Shown: positions 46,481-58,466 of the stretch, piece by piece
Position numbering within the stretch: position 1 is the first letter of the stretch
How the letters are laid out: the number at the start of each line of letters is the position of its first letter
Source of the DNA: Kingdonia uniflora
Lineage: Eukaryota > Streptophyta > Magnoliopsida > Ranunculales > Circaeasteraceae
Assembly: GCA_014058105.1 (NCBI GenBank)
Contig: JACGCM010001110.1
Coordinates: 62,001-126,000, forward strand
Reading direction: 5' to 3'
DNA length: 64,000 bases
Notes under the pieces: model-generated
Database searches by the model: none
Told to the model about the DNA's origin: nothing
The model's input: the letters and a program-made list of their open reading frames with translations, nothing else
Made by a program: the position numbers and the translations under genes

Positions 46481-47108
46481 TGTTAAGAATCGAAGTAGCT
46501 AGTCTCCCATCCACTACAAGAACAAATTGTGGAATTCACCGAACAAGTAATTAATCAAACGAAGAATAAAACAAGGACAAAGAATTTACCCGGATGAGGA
46601 AAGTGAAAAACTCTTATGGATAAAAAACCACTCCCCGCAAACAATCTACTATGATCAAATAAGTTACAAACAATCTCTCCAAGCTTCCTCAAGTTTTAAT
46701 AGTGTCTCTTAAACCCTAGTTCTCTCTAGAATTAAACTCACAAAGATATAATAAGAAACACCCTGAGTATCCCTTATATAGTTGAGAGGTTATTACATCA
46801 ATTTGAGTTAAAGTACGGATCACGAGGCAAGCCAACGTCTTCATTCCAACCTTCTAAAACTGTGTTTACGAAGTCTATTCGAGCAGAGACCATAACTTAT
46901 TCAAACAGAACGGGGCCTAAGACTTCTATTTGAACATACTCAAAGGTTTATTTGAATAAAGTATGCTATGCCTCTTCTGTTCGAGCAAATTTTGATCGAT
47001 TCGAACAGAACACTAAAAAAATAATATTTTCCATCCATCTTCGATCCTTGTTCATCTCACGAACTCCGATGAACTTGCACAAACATAATTCGAGTTCATA
47101 CCTTAACA
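46481..47108 (-). repeat. 3' LTR of copia G
   Basis: 628 bp, from TGTTAAGAATCG to ACCTTAACA on the plus strand. The purine-rich tract CAAGTGGGAGAT (minus) abuts it at 47109. It carries TTCGAA-type motifs (ATTCGAACAGAAC, GTTCGAGCA) near 46880-47010. Confidence 0.88.
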
Positions 47109-48155
47109 ATCTCCCACTTGAAATTGAATCTACCGTAACCCATCTCCAGATCTCCAAATAAATTGTTCGCACTACCCAGACCTTCAATCTTGAAGACGCA
47201 CAGAGGTTGTACATGTCGTCAACTTCTAAATGTCACCACCTTTGTAAACATATCGGCCGAATTCAAATCAATATGAATCTTTGCGAGCTTCAACATACCG
47301 TCCTCGAGAAGTGAGGAAATATAATGATATCGAATATTAATATACTTGGTCCTAGAGTGAAAAGCCACATTCTTCACTATGTGTATTGCACTTTAACTAT
47401 CACTATACAACTTAGGATGATGTTGTTCTTTACCAATCTCTTTCATCAACCCTTTAAGCCAAATCATTTCCTTACACGCTTTTGTAGCCGCTACATATTC
47501 TACCTCTGTTGTAGACAAAGTTACAATCTTCTTTAGCCTCAAAACCCATATAACCGCACCGCTTCCCAATATAAATATAAAGCCACTAGTGCTCTTCTGC
47601 CTATCAATATCACCCGCCATATCAGAATCAACAAAACCCTATAAGCATATATGAGAACCTCTATAACATAATGCCATATCTTGAGTCCCCTTTAAATACT
47701 TAAGTATCTATTTTACAGCTCTCTAATGTCCCTTACCTGGATTACTCATATACCTACTAACAACTCCTACTACTTGGGCAATATTCGATCTTGTACAAAT
47801 CATAGTGTATATAAGACTACCAACTGCTGATTGATAAGGAACGTTCCGCATCTCATCGCGATCATTCTGTATCTTCGGACAATACTGCTTTGACAATTTA
47901 AAGTGACCTCTTAATGGTGTACTAACAACCTTAAAACCATCCATATTAAACCATTTAAGTACTTTACCAATGTACTCAGCATGAGATAACTTTAATTCTC
48001 GTCGCTTTTTGTCTCGTGTAACACATATACCAAGAACTTGTGTTACAATACCCAAGTACTTCATAGAAAACTCCTGGGACAACTGTTCCTTCAACTTGAC
48101 AATCTCTCCCATGTCGGCACTTGCTACCAACATATCTTCTACATACAGAAGTAAA
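47109..48155 (-). pseudogene. Copia G: RT C-terminal half and RNase H
   Basis: RT second half with the catalytic box LLLYVEDMLVAS (usually YVDD, here YVED), then LKLSHAEYIGKVL and PYQSAVGSLIYTMICTRSNI (48160-47723). RNase H follows (DRQKSTSGFIFILGSGAVIW; LSTTEVEYVAATKACKEMIW), to about 47393. These fit the Tork/Tnt1 group. RT is split from its N-terminal half by the insertion at 48161-49273. Confidence 0.88.
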
Positions 48156-48160
48156 ATGAT

Positions 48161-49273
48161 TGATCGATTATAAACCGACGTCTTAAAAGACCCGCAAGCG
48201 CACGGTATACCGTTGACTACAAAGGAAAGCGGGGTCATATCCCAAGAGACTTGTGGTGCAAATTATATTTCAAGCTACTAGTTTTATCCAATAACAATGA
48301 GTTTGTGTAGGTTTTGAAATAAAAAGAAGAACGAAACAAATTACAAGATAAATTGGAGTGGAAACCAAGGCATCCATTCCACTCCACCCTTTATAACCGT
48401 TATATAGCATAAATAATTATAGTAAATTACGAGTTCCCGTATCGCATATCCTTGGTCGGGCATATGCAATACATCAAAAGATACAAAAGATTTAGTAATT
48501 GAGAGCTACCCATAAACCAACTTATTCAACCATGGTCCAGTTGATAAGCATGGATTTTGTTCTCTTCTCCATGTTCCTAACCATATTTTGTTATGGTCAA
48601 TCAAGATGGTTACTTATATTCCTTATTCCTCCTAATCCTAGCTACGGTCAAGCCTAGGATGAAGGAATACAAATATGTAATATTCCGGGATAAAGAGAAA
48701 GTAATTACTCTAACTAAGCTACACAATCTACACTAAGGCTATATTGGGTGGAGCTTCCTCTAGCCTTGGCTAAGAAGATTAACTACTCATCCCTTTGATC
48801 ATTGCCATACTACTATTACTACAAAAAAAGTAAAAGACAAGAAAAAGATAAAGAATAAGCTTTATTGCTATGAACTTTGATTTACACTCTCCGAGATGAT
48901 CTCTCATGGGTAGGATTCCCCTGCTATTTATAGAGTATATGAAATGTTACTAAAAATCACCATTAATATAAAATCCCCTAAACAATGCCTAAAATCATGC
49001 ATTACAACTCATGAGAATAATATATATATATATCTAATTATCTTCAATGGGCTTCCATGCATGGGAATTTGGTTGACAACTTCAAGTTAGAATCATTGTT
49101 GGAGTGTATCACCCTTGTTCTTCGTTAAAAATCGGAAAATTGTACGACTTGTTTATCATGTGACCGATTTCTGTAAATACAAACAAAAACACTATTAGTG
49201 TCACATTTATTTAATAAATGACTAGGTAGATATAAATTTAGGAGTTGTTCACGTAAATATTACGTATCTATCA
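48161..49273 (-). mobile_element. Solo-LTR-like insertion J2 in copia G
   Basis: Exactly 1113 bp, starting TG and ending CA on both strands, flanked by the TSD ATGAT (48156-48160 and 49274-49278). It splits copia RT between the DHCYFIKIMGN and SIILLLYV blocks. On minus it starts TGATAG. It has TATAAATAG at 48924-48932 and AATAAA at 48861-48866. The far end carries a CCGCAAGCGCACGGTATACC motif of a kind common in plant gypsy-type LTRs (recollection, not checked). No genes, so a solo LTR is most likely. J1 at 1-431 is the same family. Confidence 0.9.
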
Positions 49274-49278
49274 ATGAT

Positions 49279-50250
49279 TTATGAGTTCCCCATAATCTTA
49301 ATAAAATAGCAGTGATCTGCATTGCATTTCAAATAACCATTTCTGGACATGAATTGATCAAACTTCAAATACCACTGCCTCGACGCTTGTTTTAAACCAT
49401 ATAAGCTCTTCGTGAGCCTACACACTAAATCTTCTTTCCCTATAACTGAATACCCTTCTGGCTGCTTCATATAAATTTTTTCATCAAGGTTATCGTGAAG
49501 AAATAATATCTTGATATCAAGCTGCTCAAGATGTAAATCTTCAACTGCAACTATATTCATTACAACCAGAATAATAGACATCTTCACAACAGGAACAAAA
49601 ATCTCACCAAAAGCAGCATCTTTTTTCTGCTGAAAGCCCTTCACCACAAGTCTTGAATCTCTTTGAACCATCAGATTCCTACTTTTGTCTGTAAATCCAC
49701 TTGGTGTGCAATGCTTTCTTTCCTTTGGGTAATGAAACTAAATTACAAGTTTGATTTACTGACAATGCATGTATCTCAACGTCCATAACAAGCTCCCACA
49801 TGCTCTTGACTTGCACATTTAAAGTCTCCTTATAACTTTCTGGTTCACTACCATCCGTAAGTAACAAGTGATGTAGGGAGTTAACGTACCTAGCCAAAGT
49901 TTTTGTATTTCACAGCTCCTTTCGAAGTAATATTTAAATGTCTAGATCATTAGGTTCCTCGTCTTGATCAAGTGTGTCAAACTTAACTACGACTTCTTCT
50001 TCAACCTCTTGAGATGGTTCAAATTCAATGTCGACACTTTCCACTGCCTCACTTCAATTTCTTTCCATAGGTACTTTGAAGTCATCATACAAAACTTCAT
50101 AATTGAATATAACATTACGGCTCCGGATGACTTTCCAATTCTTCGCATTCCAAAATCAGTACTCAAATTCATCACCACCATATACAATAAATATGCACTT
50201 CATTGACTTTGCATATAACTTTGTCTTTATATAAATGAATTATCAAGCAC
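49279..50250 (-). pseudogene. Copia G: RT N-terminal half and linker
   Basis: RT blocks KGFQQKKDAAFGEIFVPVVK, LHLEQLDIKILFLHDNLDE, IYMKQPEGY and LTKSLYGLKQASRQWYLKF (49671-49279) form the standard copia RT start. Upstream is the MDVEIHALSVNQT...KALHTKWIYRQK linker (49897-49679). Stops separate these blocks. Confidence 0.87.
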
Positions 50251-51350
50251 ATATTTGGTACAACTGGAAATATGCAAATAAAAAAGGTTTACCTCTTTAC
50301 CGGTCCATGCTTCTTGGGCAATCCATAGTCCAAAGCCGTTCAAGGCCCTCTGTTATCATGTACGCTGCCATACTAGCCGCATTTACCCAAAAATATTTTG
50401 GCAATTCTACGTTGAGTTTCATACTCCTCACTCTTTTGTTTGTGGTTCGGTTCATGCGTTCTGCAATACCATTTTCTTGTGGTGTTCCTAGAATAGTCTT
50501 TTATCGCCTAATCCCATTTGATGAGAAATAGTCTTCAAACTTGTCACTACAGTACTTACCCCCGTTATCCGACCTATGACATTTCAGTGTTAAGCCAGCT
50601 TTATTTTCATCTAGAGCCCTCTACTTCTTGAACTTTTTAAATACATCCGATTGTTCTTCACAAAGTAGTCCCACAACTTTTGAGTAGCATCATCGATGAA
50701 AGTAACATAATAATAAGAACAACCAAGGGAGGACACTTCGGTTGGCCCCCAAACATCTGTATGAACAAGATCCAGCTTTTCAAGTTTCCTCGATCTTCCA
50801 ATTATTTTGAAACTAACCTTCTTCTACTTTACGAGAATACACTCTTCACAAAACTTAAGATCAATCTCGTCATGACCCTCTCGCTTTCCCTTACTAACCA
50901 TTATCTTTATCTCTTTCTCATTCATATGTGGCCGAGCTGTTTGTGCCAAGTACTTGTATCAATCCCTAGAGTGGTCACACAAATTATAAAAATTGTGCTT
51001 TGTATTGTATACAACGCTCCTTGTGTTAAGCCCCAAGCTACTACTATAACATCCTTTATAACCTTCCAGAAATTATCACCAAAGGTGCTTACATATCCAC
51101 CATCATCCAAAAATTGGCTAACCGAGATAAGGTTACGCCCTAATTTGGGAATAAGTCGCGCATTCTTCAAAACCAACGTTGCCCCCGAAGGTAACTTCAA
51201 CCTAACATTTTATTTCTAGTAATATTGTGCGCACTCTTATCTGTAAGAAAGACCATACCGAAGTCGCCTTTAGCAATATTGGTTAGGAAACCTACATTTA
51301 CAGTAGCATGAGATGAGGCACCCGAATCAACTATCCATGATTCATTAAAA
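50251..51350 (-). pseudogene. Copia G: integrase and protease
   Basis: The integrase zinc-binding block end (WHKQLGHI) and upstream SGATLVLKNARLIPKLGRNL lie at 51200-50922. The core and C-terminal blocks (GTPQENGIAERMNRT near 50490; GKPF region near 50290) are present with stops. Protease WIVDSGASSHAT is near 51325. Confidence 0.85.
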
Positions 51351-52214
51351 TCGTCGCACGAAAGAAGTAGAGCCTTATCAGAACTATCCTCCTCAGTATG
51401 GTTTTTTTCCTCATCATTAACTTTCTTTGATGAATTACAATTACGCCCGAAGTGACCCTTTTTTTTTGCAAGTCCAACACGTACCGGCGGCTTGAACTTT
51501 TCCTTTGGCTTTGAACGATCCCTTCATTTCCTTGGGCCCTTTCTATAGGACCTCCCTCGGCATTCAACACACTGTTGTTTGAAATCGAAGATGGTTCATA
51601 CGATTTATGTCTATTCTCTTCACTCGTAACCTATGAGACTATAATATTAAATTTGATTGTTTCCTTCCCCGATAAATTACTTTTAATTGTAATAAACCCT
51701 TCCCAAGTCTTGGGTATCTGCCCCAAAAGAGCCCATGTTTATACTTCTTCAGTAAAAGTGGTTTTCACTGATTCAAGATGAGCATAAATAGTATTGAACT
51801 CACTAATATGAGCTTGCACATTACCATAATCTTTTATCTTTAAGGTAAACAAACGACGAAAAAGATGTACCTTATTTCCCCCAGATGGTTCCGAGTACAT
51901 AGAGGATAAATTCTCCATCAAATCCTTCGTTATCGCAACTTTGGAAATTATATGTAGAATTTGATATGATAGCGCCAACCTAATGGTTCTAAGCATCTTG
52001 GGATCTAATTGCGCCCACTTTACAACATCATGATTTGCCGGCTTCATCTCAATTCTACCTAGTGGTAAATCAAGATCCTTTTGTTAGAGATAATCTTCTA
52101 TCTACATCTTCCACACTCTAATATTTGAACCGTTGAACTTTGTGATCTTCAATTTCTCTTTGTCGGCTATCGTTCTTCATCATATAAGCTCTATAAAAAG
52201 CTCTCTGATACAAA
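51351..52214 (-). pseudogene. Copia G: gag and zinc knuckle
   Basis: Gag core at 52047-51739 (WAQLDPKMLRTIRLALS; LMENLSSMYSEPSGGNKVHL) is the copia gag_pre/UBN2 type. The zinc-knuckle region near 51460 is corrupted (KKKGHFGRNC-like). A primer-binding-site-like TTGTATCAGAG lies near 52203-52213. Confidence 0.82.
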
Positions 52215-52845
52215 TGATTAAGAATCGAGGTAGCTAGTCTCTCTTCCACCATAAGAATGAATTACGGAATTCGCCAAACAAGTAATAAATCAAACGAAGA
52301 ACAAAATAAGGATAATTAATTTTCCTGGAGGAGGGAAGTGAAAAATCCTTATAGATAAGAAAACTACTCCCCGCGAACAATCCATTATGATAAAATAGGT
52401 TAACAACAATCTCTTCAAGCTTCCTCAAGCATTAATGGAGTCTCTTAAACCCTAGTTCTCTCTAGAATTAAACTCACAAAAATACAATATGAAATACCCT
52501 AAGTATTCCTTATATAGTTGGGAGGCTATTACTTCAATTTGGACTTAAAGTACGGATCACGAGGCAAGCCAACATCTTCACTCCAATCTTCTAAAATTGT
52601 GTTTACGAAATCTATTCAAACAGAGACCAAAGTCTATTCAAACTTAATGGGTTCTGAGACTTTTATTCCAACAAACTCAAAGGTCTATTCAAATAAAGTA
52701 TGCTCTGCCTCTTATGTTCAAACAGACTTTGGCCTATTCGAACAGAATACTAAAAAAACCATATTTTCCTTCCGTCTTTGATTCTCACTCGTCCCACAAA
52801 CTCCAATGAACTTCCACGAACATAGTTTAAGTTCATACCTTAACA
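52215..52845 (-). repeat. 5' LTR of copia G
   Basis: 631 bp, homologous to 46481-47108, from TGATTAAGAATCG to CCTTAACA on the plus strand. Confidence 0.88.
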
Positions 52846-52960
52846 ACGTCGAGGTGATGTGAAGGGGTGAATTAAGATTTTGGGAAATTGATTTGTTTTT
52901 AAAATGTGAGTTGCACGTGAAGACAAAAAAGGGTGAGAGTGCAAAAGTTTGGTGATATAC
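52846..52960. repeat. Probable right terminal inverted repeat of MULE H2
   Basis: Sequence here (GTGAGTTGCACGTGAAGAC, AGTGCAAAAGTTTGG) is the inverse of 26515-26580, with clear similarity over about 65 bp. It lies immediately beyond copia G, so it should be the far end of H2. No 9-bp target duplication was confirmed. Confidence 0.6.
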
Positions 52961-54375
52961 GCATTATTGTGTCTATATTATGCCTTAAATACTAGTATTT
53001 CCCCCCCTCCTTTTCATCTTATGTCTTGATATCTTTCCCGTTTCACCCTTTTTAGGTTCCAACACTGCTGAAGCAACTTCAAAGTTGACTAGAATGCAAA
53101 TGTTGCATTAGGATGATGCTGAAGATGATTAGAAACCAAGTCAATAAAGAACAAAAATTTAAGTTGATCATCTCCTGCATTTAGAGATTGCTTTATGGTT
53201 TTGGACCTGGATAAGGACTAGAAGGCCTGTATTATCAGGACATTAAAGGATAAGGATCACTTTAACAGATTAACCATAATTATGAGTTTATTAGAAATTA
53301 CCTTACCACGGTCGCGGGTTGGTTACACTGTGGGCGAAATCCTTTCTAGTGTGACATTTTGAAACACTCCCATGTTTAGAAAATTAGTCTAGATCAGGAT
53401 AGGGACGAGTCTGTATTAACCAACCAACACCACTTAGGATACGTTGCCACAATTTTTTTTGAAAAAAATACTTCCCCGTCCATAAAACTAATCTCTAATG
53501 CAATGGAATCTACAAGTTCACTCAAAAGGAATGAGAAAGCTTCTACTAGAGTTGGGAATGTTTTAAGAGTCTTCTTCTTAGCTGTCCCCATTATGGGTTG
53601 GGCAAGTGGCAGCAAACCCATAACTTTTACAATTATCTTACCCCCATTGGCAAACACGTAATCGACGCTATATGTGAAAGTTCTATAATGCAATAATCCT
53701 CTTAAGATTTATGCGACCTATTCGAAACTATAGGAGAAAACTCTTATGATGATGATATATCAAGCAATACTAGACGTGAACCAAAAGAAAGCTGGTCTCC
53801 TTGAGCTAAATACAGAAAAAAATATTCTATCAACGATACATACCCAGATTCCTATGCTAAAGAAAATAACCAAAACATTCTCTCAAAATACCCCAATAGC
53901 TCAAGAAACATGCAACGTATGTCTTATCCCTCAATACGCCACAGAGTCATGCCATCTACTCCTTATGAAGATGAACCACAAGAAGAAAATGTTGAAGCTC
54001 TCAACTATGGAGCTCCCAACAATCCTAGCTCCTACTATCTACATTTCAACAACACCCTAATCTTTCCTATAGGATAGCAAAACGGGGAGCTTTATAAGCA
54101 AGGAGATGTTTTTGTAACTACAAGGAGATTTAAATTTGGTTTATAATTTGGCTGTGGTAAGGATGTGGGCCCATCAACCAACTAATTATCCGGCCACAAA
54201 AATCTCCCAAAATCATACAAAACAAAAAAGAGAATTCTTTCTCCCTGAGAGTAAATCTCTCTCTCTTAAAATCTATTTCTATCTCACAAAGCTTAATAGA
54301 GGTCAGAAGGGGTTGCTGTAAATATGTTTTCTATCAAAAATCTAGGTCAGAAGAGGTGATTTCTCTCTAAAAAAA
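52961..54375. other. Stretch with no recognised gene
   Basis: A 104-codon plus-strand frame (53746-54060) and a 99-codon minus-strand frame (53394-53693) are present. Neither shows a domain I recognise. The alternative frame at about 53750-54070 reads Asn/Pro/Tyr-rich and could be gag-like, but this is weak. Confidence 0.4.
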
Positions 54376-54411
54376 ATTCAGTGACTTTTGTTGCCTAATC
54401 TCTTTGGATAT
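54376..54411 (+). pseudogene. U-box/ARM (PUB-type) E3 ligase relic, 5' piece
   Basis: Encodes FCCLISLDI, the start of the U-box (FxCPISLxxM pattern, with a Pro lost). It is cut at GATAT (54407-54411) by copia F and continues in phase at 58467 with MQDPVIVSTGQMYDR. Confidence 0.85.
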
Positions 54412-54617
54412 TGTAGAAACTAATACAAAGAATAAAAGATTTCAGAATGACTAACTTTATTATTATTCGATGATTACAATAGAAGAAGACTTTCTCCATA
54501 TATAGTTACAATTACTTGGGCGCTAAGTAAGAATATCCTATATTTAGAGAATTCTATATTTAACATATATCCTATATTAGGTATATTCTATATTCAACAT
54601 ATATTCTATATTCAGCA
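54412..54617 (-). repeat. 3' LTR of copia F
   Basis: 206 bp, plus strand TGTAGAAACTAATAC...ATTCAGCA. Compared by eye with 58256-58461 there are about 12 mismatches and no indels. It contains short direct repeats of TATATTCTATATTCA. Confidence 0.93.
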
Positions 54618-54629
54618 CTCCCCCTCAAG

Positions 54630-56440
54630 ATGGAGCATAGATGTCAATCATGCCCAACTTGTCAATCATGTTATTAAATATTCGTCCACAAGCTCCTTTC
54701 GTAAGAATATCTGCAAGTTGATCTTCCGACTTCACGAATAGAAAAGATATACACCCTTTGTCAATATTTTTTTTGATGAAAAACCGATCCACTTCAACAT
54801 GTTTCATACGGTCATGTTGAATTGGATTGTGTGCAATCATAATCGATTCTTTATTGTCACAGTGTAGATCCATTGCTTTCATGAGTTTAAATCCAAGATT
54901 CTTCAATATATTTCGTATCCATAGTAGTTCACATACTCCATGAGCCATACCCCGAAACTCAGATTCTGTACTTGATCTAGCAACAACTTTTTACTTCTTA
55001 GCTCTAAATGTCACCAAATTCCCATATACAAACGTAAAATAGCCTGAGGTTGACCTTCTGGCTGTCATATCTTCTACCCAATCAACATCGGCGTATCCTA
55101 TTACTGCCCAATAAGAGACCTTTTCCCGGAGATTTCTTCAAGTACCTTAGTATTCGAAAGACCGCCTTCATATGTTCTTCACTTGGATTATGCATGAATT
55201 GACTTACGATGCTAATGACATATGCAATATCCGGTCGAGTATGGGAGAAATAAATTAGTCTTCTCACTAAGCGTTGGTACCTTCCTTTGCCACATGGAAC
55301 TTGGTCGCAAAACATTCCCAAGTGATGATTCGCTTCAATCGGTGTATCTACCGGTTTGGAATCAAGCATCTCAGTTTCTACAAGAAGGTCTAATATATAC
55401 TTTCGTTGAGACATGAAAATACCTTGACTTGATCTTACAACTTCAATGCCTAAGAAGTATTTTAACTGTCCCAAATCCTTCATCTCAAATTCCCGTGATA
55501 AATAGTTCTTCAGTGCCTCCATTTCTACTGAGTCATTTCCAGTAACAACCATATCATCAACATAAACAATAAAAGCGGTAAGCTTTCCTGACTTCCATTT
55601 TATAAACAAGGTATGATCAGAATTACTTTGTCTATATCCAAATGCCTTCATGCTCTTCGAAAACCGTCCAAACCAAGCTCGTGGTAACTCCAGGTGGTAA
55701 CTCCATGTATACTTCTTCTTTTAAGTCTCCATTGAGAAATGCATTCTTCACGTTAAACTGTTGTAATGGCCAACCTTGATTGGCTGCAAGAGAAATGAGT
55801 ACACGAATAGTGTTTATCTTTGCCACTGGGGCGAGGTCTCCTCGTAATCCATACCATACGTCTGCGTATACCCTTTGGCAACTAGTCTGGCTTTATACCT
55901 ATAAATACTTCCATCTGAATTCATCTTTATAGTAAAGATCCAACGACACCCAACAATATGATATCTGTGGGGTTTATCAATAAGTTCCCAAGTGGAATTC
56001 TTCTATAATGCATTCATCTCTTCGTTCATGGATTTCTTCCATTGTTGATCTGATAGTACTTCCTGCAAATTACTAGGAATAGATACAGAGGATAATTGAT
56101 TCATAGTGCATGTAAACAACTTAGCTAACCTATGGGCAGACACATAATCAGAAATTGGGTATTTGGCTTTAGAATTGATATATGCTTCATAAGTAGATTT
56201 TGGAATACCTTTAGTAGGCCTTTCTGAACATCTCGGTTGAATATTATTAACAGCGTTAGGATTAGGTAATACCTGAGGTTTGACATTCTGTAGCAGTACT
56301 TTGGTAAATGGTGTTAGAATGTTGGAGTCACATGCAACTTCTACTATTTCAGCTTGATCTCCCCCTGTCGTCTGATCCTCTCCATTCATATAAAGTTTAT
56401 CTTCAATACCCTGATCCCCTCCTGTCATTTGCTCTGCTTC
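54630..56440 (-). pseudogene. Copia F: reverse transcriptase and RNase H
   Basis: RT starts near 56100 (NLQEVLSDQQWKKSMNEEM), continues with RYKARLVAKGYTQTYGMDY-type sequence and stops. The catalytic part at 55651-55082 has FIVYVDDMVVTGND (intact YVDD), REFEMKDLGQLKYFLGIEV and THTRPDIAYVIS-type blocks. RNase H is at 54948-54625 (LHCDNKESIMIAHNP, RMKHVEVDRFFIKK, EDQLADILTKG). Frameshifts lie between 55830 and 55650. Confidence 0.9.
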
Positions 56441-56449
56441 ACTTTCCTT

Positions 56450-57995
56450 TTAATCATCAGTTAGGTTACTATGCCTGTTCAAATTGCTCGTTAAATCCTC
56501 TAGTTCCTGAAATATATCCCTAATAATAGGATACTTTCCTTCACCATCATTATGTTTCTCCCCCTGAAGGGAAGATCCCACAAAATATGCCTCCAATTCT
56601 CGAAACGAAACATCCAAAGAGATATACACCTTCCCCTTTATAGGATCATAACAACGATAACCCTTTTTAAAATCAGCATATCCAAGAAACACACACTTTC
56701 GAGCACAATGATCTAATTTTCCTCGCTGATGTTTAGGTATATGAACAAAGACAACACATCCAAAAATACGTGGTTCTAGGTTTGGTATTGCAGGGATGGT
56801 GATAAGATCATGAAATTTTTGGAAGGGGGTCTGAAATTCAATGACCCTAGATGGTGTGCGATTTATCAAGTAAACAATAGATTTTAACGCTTCTCCCCAA
56901 TAATTCAATGACATATTCATTCCAAAAAGAGATGCACGAACAACTTCTAACAGTTGTCTATTCATTCGTTCAGCTAACCCATTTTACTGTGGGGTATAAA
57001 CATTAGAGGTTTGATGTCGAATACCGTTATTTGTCAAGAATTCTGACATGTCATTACTAATAAATTCTCCTTCATTATCAGATTGATACACTTGTATCCT
57101 CCTTTTGAATTGGGTCAAAACCATCTGATAATTTTTTTTAAATACTTCAAAGACTTCACTTTTATGGGTAATTAGGGATACCCACATCATAGGAGTACAC
57201 TCATCAATAAAAATCACAAAATAACGAGCTCCAGGCAATGAAGGAATACGTGCAGGAGGGGATACATCAGAGTGAATAATACTAAAAGGTTCTAAACTTT
57301 TATTGGAACTTGGAGAGTATGTAATATGATGACTCTTAGCGAGTTCACAAATATTACACTTAAACTCTGAAATACTGCAATTCGAAAATAACGACGAATT
57401 TAATTTATGAAGATACCCGAAGGAGAGATGACCTAGTTGCCGATGCCATAACCACACATTAGTTTTTGCTTCTTCAATTCCTCTGACTTTATTCACCTGA
57501 TGAATTCTCTGCTCTCCACTATTAGTCAGGTCCAAATAGTAGAGATTGCCTTTTCTAACACCACTACCAAGAACCTGCCGAGTCACTATGTCTTAAAAAA
57601 TATAAAATTGAGGCCAAAACGTCACGGTACATGTAAGTGCAACAGTGATCCTACTGACACACAAGATATTGTACTCTAGAGTAGGAATAATAAGGACATA
57701 GGTTAATGTCAGGGATTCAGATATGTCAGCGGAACCTTCTCCAATTACAGGAGAGGAACCACCATTTGCTGTGTATATAGAAGTTTGGGTTGAAGGTGTA
57801 ATGGATGATAATATGCTAGAGTCGTTTACCATGTGATCTGATCCACCAGTATCAATTAACCAAGAACTATTCAAAGAATTTACAACTAAAACACTACATT
57901 TAGTTTTCATACCTGACTGGGCAACATTCACTGAAGGAGAATTAAGGTTTGAGTTTGATGATACCATTGTTGTATCATCATTGGAACCCATTGGT
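56450..57995 (-). pseudogene. Copia F: protease and integrase
   Basis: Protease WLIDTGGSDHMV near 57850. GAG-pre-integrase/zinc-binding block WLWHRQLGHLSFGYLHKL...CNICELAKSHH at 57460-57330. Integrase core has the catalytic positions IIHSD, QSDNEGEF and NGLAERMNRQLLE, and the tail ends FLGYADFKKGYRCYDP. Only a few stops (57592, 56984) interrupt this stretch. Confidence 0.9.
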
Positions 57996-58255
57996 CGAAC
58001 TGCTACAATGATTTTCTGGTATCAGCTACAGTAACTTCGAACTGCTACAGTAATTTCAAATACTACTGCTACAGTGATTTTCTGGTATCTGCTACAGTAC
58101 TTCGGATTGCTACAGCTACAATACTTGCTGCTTCAGTACCTCGAACTGTTTGCAGCTACAGTAACTTCAAACTTCGTGATAGTAATTCGCAGCGGAATTC
58201 AATTCAATTCAATTCAAAAGAACCAGATTCAATTATCGAACCCGCTCTGATGCCA
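57996..58255 (-). repeat. Copia F leader with ACTGTAGC repeats
   Basis: About 260 bp between primer-binding site and protease frame. On the plus strand GCTACAG occurs six times exactly, with three further one-mismatch copies, between about 57996 and 58160, often as CTGCTACAGTA with CTTCGAACTG spacers. It takes the place where gag would be. Confidence 0.8.
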
Positions 58256-58461
58256 TGTAGAAACTAATACAAAGAATAAAAGTTTCGAGAAGGACTAACT
58301 TTATTATTATTCGATAATTACAATGGAAGAAGACCTTCTCCTTATATAGTTACAATTACTTGGGCGCTAAGTAAGAATATCCTATATTTAGAGAATTCTA
58401 TATTTAGTATACATCCTATATTAGGTATATTCTATATTCAACATATATTCTATATTCAACA
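58256..58461 (-). repeat. 5' LTR of copia F
   Basis: 206 bp, plus strand TGTAGAAACTAATAC...TATATTCAACA, followed by the TSD GATAT. Confidence 0.93.
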
Positions 58462-58466
58462 GATAT

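Larger units (their letters stand above)
46481..52845 (-). mobile_element. Copia G: Tork/Tnt1-like LTR retrotransposon
   Basis: Minus-strand copia element of 6365 bp including a nested 1113-bp insertion. LTRs are 46481-47108 and 52215-52845. It has gag, protease, integrase, RT and RNase H in copia order, with many stops. No matching 5-bp target duplication is visible (left flank ATATG, right flank ACGTC). Confidence 0.88.
54412..58461 (-). mobile_element. Copia F: gag-less Ty1/copia element inside a U-box gene relic
   Basis: 4050 bp, flanked by the TSD GATAT (54407-54411 and 58462-58466). It has two 206-bp LTRs, a primer-binding site (TGGCATCAGAGC, about 58241-58252), a polypurine tract (TTGAGGGGGAGT, 54618-54629), protease, integrase, RT and RNase H on minus. 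No gag frame lies between the leader and protease. Stops in several places. Confidence 0.94.

Noticed and set aside
50680..51219. 179-codon plus-strand frame
   Set aside because: It is antisense to copia G integrase and gag-pre-integrase blocks on the minus strand, which have clear motifs.
53746..54060. 104-codon frame as N-terminus of the U-box gene
   Set aside because: The residues do not resemble the PUB N-terminal domain, and stops separate it from the U-box start at 54376.
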